Source: Rhodospirillaceae bacterium
Lineage (GTDB): Bacteria > Pseudomonadota > Alphaproteobacteria > UBA6615
NCBI GenBank assembly: GCA_018702955.1
Contig: JABJEK010000026.1
Location: 1 to 38,007 of the forward strand
Reading direction: 5' to 3'
DNA: 38,007 nt
The notes under the pieces are model-generated. The model ran no database searches, had not been told where the DNA came from, and saw only the letters and a list, made by a program, of their open reading frames with translations. How positions within the stretch are numbered: the stretch's first letter is position 1; every line of letters starts with the position of its first letter. A program made the translations under genes and the position numbers. Shown here one piece after another: positions 8,702 to 17,466 of this stretch.

Positions 8702-9940
8702 ATGACCTACCTCGTTTTTCTGCGCAGCAATTTCCGGTTCATCGGTTACGGCTTTCTTCTGACCATGCTGTCGAGCTATGGCCAGACCTTCTATGTCGCG
8801 CTGTACGGCACGGAAATCCGGGCCGAGTTCGGGCTCGGGCATGGCAGCTTCGGCGCGGTCTTTTCGACCGTCAGCATCGTCGCGGCGGTATCGCTGGTCT
8901 GGCTCGGGCGACTGATCGACCGGGTTGATTTGCGCCGTTACACGGCGGTGACGCTGACCGCGTTGACGGGGTCGATGGTGGTGCTGTCGTTCGCCCATTC
9001 GCTCTGGCTGTTCGCGCTGGCGCTTTTCGTTATCCGGTTGTGCGGGCAGGGGCTTGCGATTCACATCATGGGCACGGCCATGGCGCGATATTTTCCGCAA
9101 GACCGCGGCAAGGCACTGAGCCTCTCGGGGCTCGGCCTGGCGACCGGCGAGACGATCCTGCCGATCACGACCGTGGCGCTGATCGCCGCGATTGGCTGGC
9201 GGAATGTGTGGCTGGCGACCGGCCTCGTGACTGCCCTGGTGCTGCTGGTGCTGGTGCCGATCGTGCTGAAGGGGTTCGATCAGCGCCATGCCGACTATCT
9301 CGCACGACAGTCACAAAGTGGCGGTCGGCACGGCGAAGGCCGTGACTGGACCCGCCTCGAGGTGCTCCGCGATCCGCGTTACCTCGGCGTCATGGTGCTG
9401 CTGCTCGCCTATCCCTATGTCTCGACAGGCGTGTTGTTCCATCAGGCATATATCGCCGAGATACGAGGCTGGCCGATCGAATTACTGGCGACGGGTCTCA
9501 TTTCGATGGCGTTCATGAAAGTCCTCACATCGCTGGCGATCGGACCGATGATTGATCGCAGCGGCGCGGTACGGTTAATACCCGCCTCCGCGCTGCCGTT
9601 CATCGCCTGTTTCGTCGCCCTTGGCGTCTCCGGCCATCCTTTGATCCCGTATGTTTTCCTCGGCGCGCTGGGCGTCGGGATCGGCATGTTGCAGCCCATA
9701 TTGTCGGCGATGTTCGCCGAGATGTACGGGGTCCGGAATCTGGGCGGGATCCGTGCCATGTCGGTGGCCGCGATGGTTCTGGCGGCGGCGGCTGCGCCGG
9801 CGACTTTCGGCTTTGCCTTCGACCTCGGCGTTTCTATTGAGACCGTGACCGTTACCTGCATCATCTATATGGCGCTCGCCGCCGGGCTCGCCCTTATTGT
9901 CCTGCGCCGCCACGCAGACCCGTTGATCGCGAACGACTGA
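8702..9940 (+). CDS. MFS transporter
   Basis: Major facilitator superfamily permease, 412 aa, with about 12 hydrophobic segments in two halves. The loop between helices 2 and 3 has the MFS signature in the form GRLIDRVDLRRYT (about 69-81), and the central cytoplasmic loop is near residues 197-220 (DQRHADYLARQSQSGGRHGE). The second half carries AIGPMIDRSGAVRLIP, the repeat of the same loop. The family most resembles the oxalate/formate and monocarboxylate-type MFS group, but the substrate is unknown. Ribosome site before the ATG is weak. It may serve the divergently transcribed dehydrogenase. Confidence 0.86.
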   Translation: MTYLVFLRSNFRFIGYGFLLTMLSSYGQTFYVALYGTEIRAEFGLGHGSFGAVFSTVSIVAAVSLVWLGRLIDRVDLRRYTAVTLTALTGSMVVLSFAHSLWLFALALFVIRLCGQGLAIHIMGTAMARYFPQDRGKALSLSGLGLATGETILPITTVALIAAIGWRNVWLATGLVTALVLLVLVPIVLKGFDQRHADYLARQSQSGGRHGEGRDWTRLEVLRDPRYLGVMVLLLAYPYVSTGVLFHQAYIAEIRGWPIELLATGLISMAFMKVLTSLAIGPMIDRSGAVRLIPASALPFIACFVALGVSGHPLIPYVFLGALGVGIGMLQPILSAMFAEMYGVRNLGGIRAMSVAAMVLAAAAAPATFGFAFDLGVSIETVTVTCIIYMALAAGLALIVLRRHADPLIAND

Positions 9941-10046
9941 ACCGTCCACACCCGTTTTTCGGGCATTAACCGTTTTTCAATTCGCCAGGGGATAACCTGC
10001 CTGATGTCGCCGGACGTTGATCTTCCGGTCATGCGGGAAGGTTTCC

Positions 10047-10913
10047 ATGTCACTGAACACACTCGTTGCCGTTCTGGTCGGATTTGGCCTTTTCATCGCG
10101 GCGATCGCCTTGAGCACGAACAACTACTTTGTGTTCCTGAGCGGTGCGGGCGCGATCCTCGTGCTCGGCGGGACGCTGGCATCCACCTTCATCAGCTACG
10201 AATACACATATGTGATGGACGGGCTGCGCGGCATCATGGGTGCGTTCAAGATCGACCGCCGGGGCCGCTCCCGCCTGAATGCCGAGGTCGGCCGGGTCAT
10301 CCGCTGGGCCTATCTGGTCCAGAAGGAAGGCATCGTCAGTCTCGACGCCGAGGCCAAGAAAACGCCGGGCTGGGACGGTGGCTTCCTGCGCTTCGGCGTG
10401 GAACTCCTCACCTCCGAATACGACGGCACGAAAGTGCAATCGATTCTCGGGAATGTGATTGAGTCGACTTACGAGCGAAACATGGTTGGCGCGCAGGTGC
10501 TGCGCAGCATGGCGACCGCCGCGCCCGCCTTCGGCATGGTTGGTACATTGATCGGTCTGATCATCATGCTCGACAGCATGGGAGATGACCCCAGCCAGAT
10601 CGGTGCCGGACTGGCCGTTGCCCTGGTCACGACCCTCTACGGGATCATGCTGGCCCGCCTGGTCTTTGCGCCCGCCGCGGCCAAGCTGCAGCAGCGCGAG
10701 GAAATATTCCGGTTCCGTAATTACATGATCGTTGAAGGCCTCTCGATGCTGGCGGACAAGGCGAGCCCGCGGGTGATCCAGGATCACATGAACAGCTATC
10801 TCGACCCGACCATCCGCTACGATATCGACCGGCAGCTCAAGGGCCGCCCGGGTGGTAAGCCCGCTGGCGCACCCGCCAAGGTGAAGGCGAAACCCGCCGG
10901 CGCCACCGCCTGA
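10047..10913 (+). CDS. motA: MotA/PomA-type stator ion-channel subunit
   Basis: Proton- or sodium-channel stator subunit of a flagellar motor, 288 aa, four membrane segments. TM1-2 lie at residues 4-22 and 29-50, a cytoplasmic loop carries the charged stretch VQKEGIVSLD (K93/E94) corresponding to the rotor-contact residues, and TM3-4 contain P160 (AAPAFGMVGTLIGLI) and P209 (ARLVFAPAA), the two prolines conserved in MotA. The C-terminal tail (KPAGAPAKVKAKPAGATA) is low-complexity and basic. The start at ATG 10047 is chosen for GGAAGG a few bases upstream; a TTG 30 bases earlier is unlikely. It forms a pair with the MotB-like gene 8 bases downstream. Flagellar use is inferred; no other flagellar gene is in view. 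Confidence 0.88.
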   Translation: MSLNTLVAVLVGFGLFIAAIALSTNNYFVFLSGAGAILVLGGTLASTFISYEYTYVMDGLRGIMGAFKIDRRGRSRLNAEVGRVIRWAYLVQKEGIVSLDAEAKKTPGWDGGFLRFGVELLTSEYDGTKVQSILGNVIESTYERNMVGAQVLRSMATAAPAFGMVGTLIGLIIMLDSMGDDPSQIGAGLAVALVTTLYGIMLARLVFAPAAAKLQQREEIFRFRNYMIVEGLSMLADKASPRVIQDHMNSYLDPTIRYDIDRQLKGRPGGKPAGAPAKVKAKPAGATA

Positions 10914-10921
10914 GCCGGGTG

Positions 10922-11599
10922 ATGCTCGGCCCGCGCAAATCCTTTTACCGTCCGCTACGCCGCGACGAGTCCGATGGTGACCATGAGTGGTTGCTGACCT
11001 TCGCCGACGCGATGACGCTGCTGCTGGCGTTTTTCATCATGCTGGTGAGCTTCTCGAAGGTCGATATGCTGACATTCGAGCAGGTGAAGGCTGGCATCGC
11101 CCGCGATCTCGGCCAGCGCTCGATCACGCGGCCGGCCGCACAACTTCGCGCCGAACTGGATACCCTGGTCGATTCGCTTGGTGTTGCCGATGCGGTCCGT
11201 ATCGATACGTTCGAGCGCGGCATTGTCCTGGAACTGGCGGCGAACGCATTCTATCAGCCGGGCGCCGCGACCTTGCGTCCCGAGGCGCGCCCCATCCTCG
11301 AAAGCGTTGCGGAAACCCTGCGCACGCCGGTCTACAGCAAGTTCAAGATCGCCGTCGAAGGCCATACCGACGACAACCCGATTACGAATGCCCGCTTCGC
11401 GTCGAACTGGGAATTGTCCGCCGCACGCGCGACCAATGTGGTGCGGCTGTTCGGGGGCGCCGAAATCCCCGTCCACCGGATGCGCGCCGTCGCCTTTGCC
11501 GAGACCCAGCCGAAAGTCCCCAACCGCGATGGCGCCGGCAATCCGTTGCCGGAAAACCAGGCGAAAAACCGCCGGATCATCATCCGCGTCCACCGCTGA
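10922..11599 (+). CDS. motB: MotB-type stator subunit with OmpA-like peptidoglycan-binding domain
   Basis: Partner of the preceding MotA, 225 aa. The N-terminal anchor HEWLLTFADAMTLLLAFFIM (21-40) holds the ion-carrying Asp (D29), equivalent to MotB Asp32. A plug/linker follows, then an OmpA-like domain from about 95 to the end: FYQPGAATLRPEARPILE, VEGHTDDNPI, SNWELSAARATNVVR and the terminal NRRIIIRV, which binds peptidoglycan. ATG 10922 is preceded by an in-frame GTG at 10919. Length is shorter than E. coli MotB (about 308) but normal for PomB/MotS-type proteins. Ion choice (H+ or Na+) is not decided. Confidence 0.89.
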   Translation: MLGPRKSFYRPLRRDESDGDHEWLLTFADAMTLLLAFFIMLVSFSKVDMLTFEQVKAGIARDLGQRSITRPAAQLRAELDTLVDSLGVADAVRIDTFERGIVLELAANAFYQPGAATLRPEARPILESVAETLRTPVYSKFKIAVEGHTDDNPITNARFASNWELSAARATNVVRLFGGAEIPVHRMRAVAFAETQPKVPNRDGAGNPLPENQAKNRRIIIRVHR

Positions 11600-11694
11600 T
11601 CCGGTCGCCGACACGCGATCTGCGAATTGACATTTCGTCGCCGAACCGTAGCGTGTGCGTCGCCTTTCGTTGAACGCTGCACGGGTTACTGAAA

Positions 11695-12924
11695 ATGGAA
11701 TTCGCGACCGAGTTCTGGACCTCGCTGGTCGATTTCTGGAAGCTGACCGCGGATGTGCTCCGTGACACGGCTTTCGGCACAAGTTTCGGGCGTTTAATGC
11801 TGGCCGTCTTGCTGTTCGGTCTGCTTCTGGTGGCGCGCGGTCTGTTTGCCCGATTTTTCGTTGGCTGGCTCAAGCGCATTGCGCGCAGGACTCGCAACCA
11901 AATCGACGACAGCATGGTCGAATCGCTGGAGAAACCACTCCGGTTTGCACCCATTGTCCTGGGCTTCTTCGTCGCGACCGAAATACTCCGGCTAGACAGC
12001 GTTTTCAGTGACGTCGCCCTGCGCGTGACCAAGTCTCTGATTGTCTTCACCCTGTTCTGGGGGGTGATCGCGCTGGTCGACCCGGTGTCTAAAATTTTGT
12101 CGAACCTGCGAGATGTTCTGTCGCCGACGATGGTCGAATGGATCATCAAGGCCTTGAAGATACTGCTTGGTCTGATCGGCGCGGCGGCTGTCCTCGAATT
12201 ATGGGGTGTGAAGATCGGGCCGCTGATCGCCGGGCTCGGACTGTTCGGTCTCGCAGGGGCGCTGGCGGCGCAAGACCTGTTAAAGAATTTGCTTTCCGGT
12301 GTTTTGATCCTCGGGGAGAAGCGATTCCATCCCGGCGACTGGATCAAGGTAGATGGCGTCGTCGAAGGTACCGTTGAGACGATCGGTTTCCGCTCCACGA
12401 TGGTGCGCCAGTTCGACAAGGCAGCCGTCCAGGTGCCGAACGCCAAGCTCGCCGATACCGCTGTGATCAACTTCTCGGAGATGACCCACCGGCGCATCTA
12501 CTGGAAGATCGGCGTCCTCTACGACACATCGGCGGCGCAGCTACGCGAAATTCGCGACGGAATCGAAGCCTATATTGTCGGTGACGAGGCGTTCGCGGAC
12601 CCGAAGGATGTTGCCACCTTTGTCCGCATCGACAGCTTCAACGAAAGCAGTATCGACATCATGGTCTATTGCTTTACCAAGACCACGAACTGGGGCGAGT
12701 GGCTGGTGGTCAAGGAAGCGCTCGCCTACCGGATCAAGGAGATCGTCGAAGGGGCCCGATCCGGCTTCGCCTTCCCGAGCCGCTCGCTCTATGTCGAAGC
12801 GTTGCCCGGCGACGCTCCCGAGCCGTTCGATCCCCCGGTTGAATCATCAGACACGCCGTCGGCATCCGCCGCCGTCCAGGCGGCCGCCGCTGTCGGCAAC
12901 GTGTCCGGGGACGGCGAGGGCTAG
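11695..12924 (+). CDS. MscS-family mechanosensitive ion channel
   Basis: Small-conductance mechanosensitive channel, 409 aa, releasing solutes on hypo-osmotic shock. Five hydrophobic segments precede and include the pore helix: about 34-52, 84-100, 112-130, 150-170 and 176-206. The pore helix has the Gly/Ala-rich GLGLFGLAGALAAQDLLKNL, followed by the MscS beta domain (FHPGDWIKVDGVVEGTVETIG, VPNAKLADTAVINF) and an alpha-beta C-terminal domain ending near 372. The last 35 residues are an Ala/Ser/Pro-rich tail. With extra N-terminal helices it is nearer YnaI/YbdG-type channels than minimal MscS. Its TAG stop shares the CTAG at 12921-12924 with the stop of the convergent recX gene. Confidence 0.9.
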   Translation: MEFATEFWTSLVDFWKLTADVLRDTAFGTSFGRLMLAVLLFGLLLVARGLFARFFVGWLKRIARRTRNQIDDSMVESLEKPLRFAPIVLGFFVATEILRLDSVFSDVALRVTKSLIVFTLFWGVIALVDPVSKILSNLRDVLSPTMVEWIIKALKILLGLIGAAAVLELWGVKIGPLIAGLGLFGLAGALAAQDLLKNLLSGVLILGEKRFHPGDWIKVDGVVEGTVETIGFRSTMVRQFDKAAVQVPNAKLADTAVINFSEMTHRRIYWKIGVLYDTSAAQLREIRDGIEAYIVGDEAFADPKDVATFVRIDSFNESSIDIMVYCFTKTTNWGEWLVVKEALAYRIKEIVEGARSGFAFPSRSLYVEALPGDAPEPFDPPVESSDTPSASAAVQAAAAVGNVSGDGEG

Positions 12925-13544
12925 CCCCGTCGTTCTTCCGCGCGCCGCGCCGCCTCGTCTTCCAGAGTTTCGGCGTCGGCCGCGTCAATCACATGGCTTG
13001 CCATGCGATATCCAAACCCCGCGCGGGCCATTGCCGCCAAGTCACGGTCGCGCCGCGCGTCCCGGTCGTCGCGCCGCCACGGGCCGAGGCGTCGTCGCTG
13101 GGCATGGCGGCATGCGGCGGTAAACTCGGCGTCCGGATCCGATGCTTCAAGCGCCTCCATCGCGGCGGCAATATCGCTACCGCCGACACCCTTGATCTTC
13201 AGGGACATTTCGATCTTGCGCCGCGAGGCGCCGGATCGGTGCAGGCTCGCCGCCCGGTTCTCGGCATATAGTCTGTCGTCCACCAGCTTTCGCGCCACGA
13301 AGTCCTGAACGATCTCGTCGGCCCAGCGGGCGGCTTCTTCCGTGTCGGTGTCGTGCAGTCGGGACGACCGGCGCACCCGGCGCATCAGCACCTCGCGCAG
13401 GTTCGCCGCCGAAGTCGCGTATCGATCGATATACGACAGGGCGGCCTTGCGCAGACGCTCCTGAGTCGCGGGCTTTGGCTTGCGGCGTGGTTTGCCCTCG
13501 CGCGCCCTATTTGGTGGCCCGTCACTGGTCGATTCGTCGTTCAT
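12921..13544 (-). CDS. recX: RecX-family regulatory protein
   Basis: RecX-like modulator of RecA, 207 aa. After a basic N-terminal leader (REGKPRRKPKPATQERLRKA) come the three-helix repeats: ALSYIDRYATSAANLREVLMRRV, EEAARWADEIVQDFVARKLVDDRLYAENRAASL and GASRRKIEMSLKIKGV, with the RecX hallmark of a short cycle (D..YA....) and Arg/Lys faces. A second partial repeat ends with RAGFGYRMASHVIDA. The start at 13544 (MNDESTSDG) is preferred to a far upstream frame extension that would run into the divergent permease gene. Only 47 bases separate it from that gene, so the two promoters must be close. No recA is nearby. Confidence 0.82.
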   Translation of the reverse strand: MNDESTSDGPPNRAREGKPRRKPKPATQERLRKAALSYIDRYATSAANLREVLMRRVRRSSRLHDTDTEEAARWADEIVQDFVARKLVDDRLYAENRAASLHRSGASRRKIEMSLKIKGVGGSDIAAAMEALEASDPDAEFTAACRHAQRRRLGPWRRDDRDARRDRDLAAMARAGFGYRMASHVIDAADAETLEDEAARRAEERRG

Positions 13545-13591
13545 TGGCCCGCCGCTTGCCGTGCGCCGGGCACGAGCATAAGTTCCGCCCC

Positions 13592-14431
13592 ATGGAAACG
13601 GGAATGACGGATAGGACGGGGGGCCGGGCAGGCTCCGGCGCCGCACCGCGTGTGCGCAGTTTCGGCTATGTGAACTGGCGGGGTGTGTGGACGCTGTATC
13701 ACCGGGAGGTCAAACGCTTCCTGAAAGTGTTCACCCAAACCATAGCAGCCCCCGTCGTCACCACGCTGTTGTTCTACACCATCTTCAGCGTGGCACTGGA
13801 AAATCGCGTGGGCACGGTCGGCGCGGTGCCCTTTGTCGTGTTCCTGGCCCCGGGCCTGATCATGATGACCATTTTACAGAATTCATTCGCCAACACGTCG
13901 TCCTCGATCATGGTTTCGAAGGTGCAGGGCAACATCGTGGATGTGCTGATGCCGCCGATCAGCCCGCTTGAGATGATGTGCGCCTATATTGCCGGCGGCG
14001 TGACGCGGGGCATGATCGTTGCAACCGCGTCGACCACGGCGATGTTCTTCCTTGTCGATCTGCCGTTCGAGAATCCCGCGGCGATCGCGTTCTTCGCGCT
14101 GTCGGCTTCGGTCATGCTGGCATTGCTCGGGATGATCGGCGGAATCTGGGCCGACAAGTTCGACCATATGGCAGCGATCACGAACTTCGTCATCGTGCCG
14201 CTCTCGTTCCTGTCGGGGACCTTCTATTCGATCGAGCGGTTGCCGGAGGCCTGGCAGTATTTCGCCCAGTTCAATCCATTTTTCTATGCCATCGACGGTT
14301 TCCGCTCCGGGTTTATCGGGCAGTCGGACGCCGGATTCTGGGTCGGCGCCGCCGTGATGCTCGGCATCGATCTGGTGCTGTTTCTGATCGTCCACCGGAT
14401 GCTCGTCACCGGCTACAAACTCAAATCCTGA
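13592..14431 (+). CDS. ABC-2 type transporter permease (first of a tandem pair)
   Basis: Integral membrane ABC-2 permease, about 279 aa, with six hydrophobic segments. After VNWRGVWTLYHREVKRFLKVF comes the first membrane helix (IAAPVVTTLLFYTIFSVAL); the family signature LSFLSGTFYSIERLPEAWQ and FNPFFYAIDGFRSGFIG lies near the fifth helix. Such permeases export polysaccharide, lipid or drug with a separate ATPase; none is adjacent. Start may be 13592 (METGMTDR) or 13604 (MTDRTGG), which has the GGAAACGGGA stretch just before it. The gene ends 7 bases before a paralogous permease, so they likely act as a heterodimer or as successive duplicates. Substrate unknown. Confidence 0.86.
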   Translation: METGMTDRTGGRAGSGAAPRVRSFGYVNWRGVWTLYHREVKRFLKVFTQTIAAPVVTTLLFYTIFSVALENRVGTVGAVPFVVFLAPGLIMMTILQNSFANTSSSIMVSKVQGNIVDVLMPPISPLEMMCAYIAGGVTRGMIVATASTTAMFFLVDLPFENPAAIAFFALSASVMLALLGMIGGIWADKFDHMAAITNFVIVPLSFLSGTFYSIERLPEAWQYFAQFNPFFYAIDGFRSGFIGQSDAGFWVGAAVMLGIDLVLFLIVHRMLVTGYKLKS

Positions 14432-14438
14432 GCGCTAG

Positions 14439-15260
14439 ATGCCACCGCGCAACCACATAATCCTTGGCGGTCGGCCGGTCGCGCGCCGCTTCGGCATTGT
14501 CAATTATCGCGGGTTGGCGACGATGTATGCGCGCGAGATGCTGCGCGGTTTCAAAATTTGGGGCATCACCCTGGCGGCGCCGACGGTCCGCGCGCTGCTC
14601 TTTGCCAGCGTGTTCGGGCTGGCGATCGACCGGCCTGACGCCATGATGGGCGGGGTGCCGTTCATCGATTTCCTGCTGCCGGGGCTGGTCGCGGTGGCCG
14701 CACTGGAGCGGTCGTTCCAGTCGAGCGCCTTTTCCATCGTGTACGACAAGAATGAGGGGATATTCCCCGATTTGGCCATGCTCCCGCTTACCCCGGGAGA
14801 AATCGTATTCGGTTACGCGGCGGCGTCGGTTTCGGCGAGTTTGATCGTGGGCGCCGTCGTCTGGGCCGCGTTGCTGCTGGTGGGCGGTGCTGTGCCCGTG
14901 GCACCCCTGACCCTGATATTCTTTGTCGTGATTGGCTCCCTGATGATTGGGTTGTTCAGCCAGATCACCGGCCTGTGGGCCCGCAAGTGGGATTACCTGG
15001 AATCCGTCCAGACCTTCATCTTCATGCCCTTCGTCTTCCTCTCCGGTGTGTTCTTTTCGATCGACGAATTGTCGGCCACCGCGCAGCCCTTCGCCCGCGC
15101 CAACCCGGTCTTCTACATCGTCGACGGGATCCGGTTCGCGATCACCGGCCGGGCCGATGCCAATCCCTGGGTCGGTGCCGGCGTGTGTATCGCCGTGATC
15201 GTGGTCCTCTGGGTCATCGTGTATCGCCTGTTCGCGGCGGGTTACAGGATGAAGAGTTAG
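14439..15260 (+). CDS. ABC-2 type transporter permease (second of a tandem pair)
   Basis: Paralogue of the upstream gene, 273 aa, same plan: cytoplasmic FGIVNYRGLATMYAREMLRGFKIWG, helix beginning TLAAPTVRALLFASVFGL, and the ABC-2 signature MPFVFLSGVFFSIDELSATAQ then ANPVFYIVDGIRFAITG. Both proteins end with the same GY+xKS tail (GYKLKS versus GYRMKS). Identity between the two is moderate by eye, so the duplication is old. Translation is probably coupled through the 7-base gap. No ATP-binding protein gene lies on either side in this window. Confidence 0.86.
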   Translation: MPPRNHIILGGRPVARRFGIVNYRGLATMYAREMLRGFKIWGITLAAPTVRALLFASVFGLAIDRPDAMMGGVPFIDFLLPGLVAVAALERSFQSSAFSIVYDKNEGIFPDLAMLPLTPGEIVFGYAAASVSASLIVGAVVWAALLLVGGAVPVAPLTLIFFVVIGSLMIGLFSQITGLWARKWDYLESVQTFIFMPFVFLSGVFFSIDELSATAQPFARANPVFYIVDGIRFAITGRADANPWVGAGVCIAVIVVLWVIVYRLFAAGYRMKS

Positions 15261-15273
15261 GCGTCCTGCGCCG

Positions 15274-15302
15274 TTGACTTCCGGAGCGCCTTTTTCGATA
15301 GT
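15274..15302 (+). promoter_or_regulatory. Candidate sigma70-type promoter for argD-argF-hslO
   Basis: TTGACT at 15274-15279 (5 of 6 consensus) is followed after 17 bases by GATAGT at 15297-15302 (4 of 6). It stands in the 105-base gap before argD and would give a leader of about 55 bases. Position and spacing fit, but no experimental support exists. Confidence 0.45.
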
Positions 15303-15365
15303 CACCGCCGTTTTCGCGGACGCATTCGGGTGTCGCGCGTATCGGCGAGTTTGGAGATTGAGATC

Positions 15366-16553
15366 ATGAACGCGGTGATGCCGAATTACGGTAATCCGAC
15401 CGTCTCGTTCGAGCGGGGCGAGGGGGCCTATCTGTTCGACACGGAGGGTCGTCGCTATCTCGATTTCGCGGCCGGGATTGCCGTGAATTCGCTGGGTCAC
15501 AGCCACCCGGCGCTGGTGACGGCGTTGAAGGAACAGGCCGAACGGCTCTGGCATGTGTCCAACCTGTACGCCATCCCCGATCAGGTCCGGATGGCCGAAC
15601 GCCTGTGCGCGCTGTCCTTTGCCGACGGGGTGTTCTTCTGCAACTCCGGCACGGAGGCGATGGAGGGCTCGATCAAGGCGGCCCGGCGGTTCCATGCCCA
15701 GAACGGTCACCCGGAGAAGTGGCGCTCGATCACGCTGGAGGGCTCGTTCCACGGGCGGACGATCGCCATGCTGTCGGCATCCAAGAATCCCAAGCATCTG
15801 GACGGCTTTGGCGATCCGGCCGACGGGTTCGATATCGTGCCGCCCCACAACATGAACGCGCTGCGCGATGCGATCACGCCCGAGACGGCGGCGATCGTCG
15901 CCGAGCCGATCCAGGGTGAGGGTGGCCTGCGGCCGCTCGAGGATGCGTATCTGCGCGACCTCCGCACCGCCGCGGATGAGTTCGGGCTGCTCCTGGTGTT
16001 CGATGAGGTGCAGACCGGGTTCGGCCGGACCGGGAAGTTGTTTGCCCATGAATGGTCGGGCGTCACACCCGATGTGATGGCTTGCGCGAAGGGTATCGCG
16101 GGCGGGTTCCCGTGCGGTGCGGTGCTGGCGACCGATGCGGTTGCCTCGTCGATGACGGCGGGATCACACGGCAGCACATTTGGCGGAAATCCGCTGGCGA
16201 TGGCTGTGGCGAATGCGAACCTCGATGTGCTGACCTCCGAAGGTTTCCTCGACAATGTTATTCGTTCGGGCGACGCCCTGCGGGCGGGATTGCGCGAGAT
16301 ATCCAGCCGGTATCCGGGAATCATTACGGATGTGCGCGGCCAGGGGCTGATGATCGGCATGGTCGTCGATCCGGCATTCACCAACGGGCAGCTGGGTGAC
16401 GCAGCGCGTGACGAAGGATTACTCACGGTGGTGGCCGGGGAAAATGTTCTGCGTATGCTGCCGCCGCTGATTATCGGCGAGAGCGAGATTGCAGAAGCGG
16501 TCGATGCCATGGACAAGGCTTGCGCAGTATTGGCAAGTGCGAGCGATGCCTGA
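15366..16553 (+). CDS. argD: Acetylornithine aminotransferase (class III PLP)
   Basis: Class III aminotransferase, 395 aa, converting N-acetylglutamate semialdehyde to N-acetylornithine in arginine synthesis. Marks: [39 protein letters not shown] (91-107), the PLP-ring Asp in [19 protein letters not shown] (D213) and the PLP Lys K242 in [13 protein letters not shown]. The Thr in [10 protein letters not shown] closes the phosphate site. Start ATG 15366 follows GGAG about 9 bases upstream; an earlier in-frame GTG (15330) would add 12 poorly conserved residues. Placement directly before argF (8-base overlap) supports the arginine role over succinylornithine or GABA transaminase. Confidence 0.93.
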   Translation: MNAVMPNYGNPTVSFERGEGAYLFDTEGRRYLDFAAGIAVNSLGHSHPALVTALKEQAERLWHVSNLYAIPDQVRMAERLCALSFADGVFFCNSGTEAMEGSIKAARRFHAQNGHPEKWRSITLEGSFHGRTIAMLSASKNPKHLDGFGDPADGFDIVPPHNMNALRDAITPETAAIVAEPIQGEGGLRPLEDAYLRDLRTAADEFGLLLVFDEVQTGFGRTGKLFAHEWSGVTPDVMACAKGIAGGFPCGAVLATDAVASSMTAGSHGSTFGGNPLAMAVANANLDVLTSEGFLDNVIRSGDALRAGLREISSRYPGIITDVRGQGLMIGMVVDPAFTNGQLGDAARDEGLLTVVAGENVLRMLPPLIIGESEIAEAVDAMDKACAVLASASDA

Positions 16554-17466
16554 GCCTCGGGATTTTCTCGATCTGGACCAGATCGACGCCGCCACACTGC
16601 GGGACATCATCGATGTCAGCACCCGGATAAAGGCTTCCGGCGAACGCAAGCCGCTGCTCGCCGACCGGACCCTCGCGATGGTGTTCGAGAAACCGAGCAC
16701 GCGCACGCGGGTGTCGTTTGAAGTCGCGATGCAGACGCTTGGCGGCAATGTCATTCTTCTTGAGCCGAACGGTTCTCAGCTCGGTCGTGGCGAGACCCTG
16801 GCCGATACGGCGCGCATCCTGTCCCAGTATGTCGATGTCATCATGTACCGGACCTCGTCGGCGGCTAATCTCGAGGAAATGGCAGGTGCGGCGACCGTGC
16901 CCGTGATCAACGGGCTGACGGACCGGTCGCACCCGTGCCAGATCATGGCCGATATCATGACTTTCGAAGAGGAAGTCGGCCCGATTGCCGGCAAGGTGGT
17001 TGCGTGGAGCGGCGACAGCAACAATGTCGCGAACTCCTGGATTCATGCCGCTGTTCATTTCGGGTTCGAGTTTCGTGTCGCGTCGCCCGCGGATTTGCGA
17101 CCGCCGCAGGATATTCTCGACTGGGCTGCGGCGAATGGTGGCAATATCTCCGTCGGGGACGACCCTGCCGCTGCCGTATCCGGCGCGGATTGTGTGGTCA
17201 CCGATACCTGGGTCTCCATGGGTGACAAGGAAGCCGAAAAGCGCCGGGCATTGCTGGCGCCATATCGCGTCGACGCGGCACTGATGGCGAAGGCCGGGCC
17301 CGAGGCTGTGTTTATGCATTGCCTGCCGGTCTATCGCGGCGACGAGGTGACGGCCGACGTCGTGGATGGCCCTCAATCCGTTGTCTGGACCGAAGCCGGG
17401 AACCGGCTCCATGCGCAGAAGGGCATCCTTCTCTGGTGCCTGCTCGGGAGCGCGGCCTTTGCCTGA
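16546..17466 (+). CDS. argF: Ornithine carbamoyltransferase
   Basis: Anabolic ornithine carbamoyltransferase, 306 aa, forming citrulline from ornithine and carbamoyl phosphate. Carbamoyl-phosphate motif STRTR is at residues 51-55, HPCQ at 129-132, and the ornithine site has [14 protein letters not shown] and [11 protein letters not shown] with the catalytic Cys. In place of the usual HCLPAHRG it reads HCLPVYRG. The start ATG at 16546 overlaps the end of argD by 8 bases, a common coupled arrangement in alphaproteobacteria. The frame runs on upstream inside argD but without family similarity. Confidence 0.95.
   Translation: MPEPRDFLDLDQIDAATLRDIIDVSTRIKASGERKPLLADRTLAMVFEKPSTRTRVSFEVAMQTLGGNVILLEPNGSQLGRGETLADTARILSQYVDVIMYRTSSAANLEEMAGAATVPVINGLTDRSHPCQIMADIMTFEEEVGPIAGKVVAWSGDSNNVANSWIHAAVHFGFEFRVASPADLRPPQDILDWAAANGGNISVGDDPAAAVSGADCVVTDTWVSMGDKEAEKRRALLAPYRVDAALMAKAGPEAVFMHCLPVYRGDEVTADVVDGPQSVVWTEAGNRLHAQKGILLWCLLGSAAFA

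Noticed and set aside
9951..9963. CCCG-TTTTT-CGGG hairpin after the MFS gene
   Set aside because: Stem of only four base pairs with T in the loop and no downstream T-tract.
14421..16049. 542-codon minus-strand frame opposite the second permease and argD
   Set aside because: Antisense shadow rich in Arg/His/Asp with no recognisable family, while both plus-strand genes are certain.
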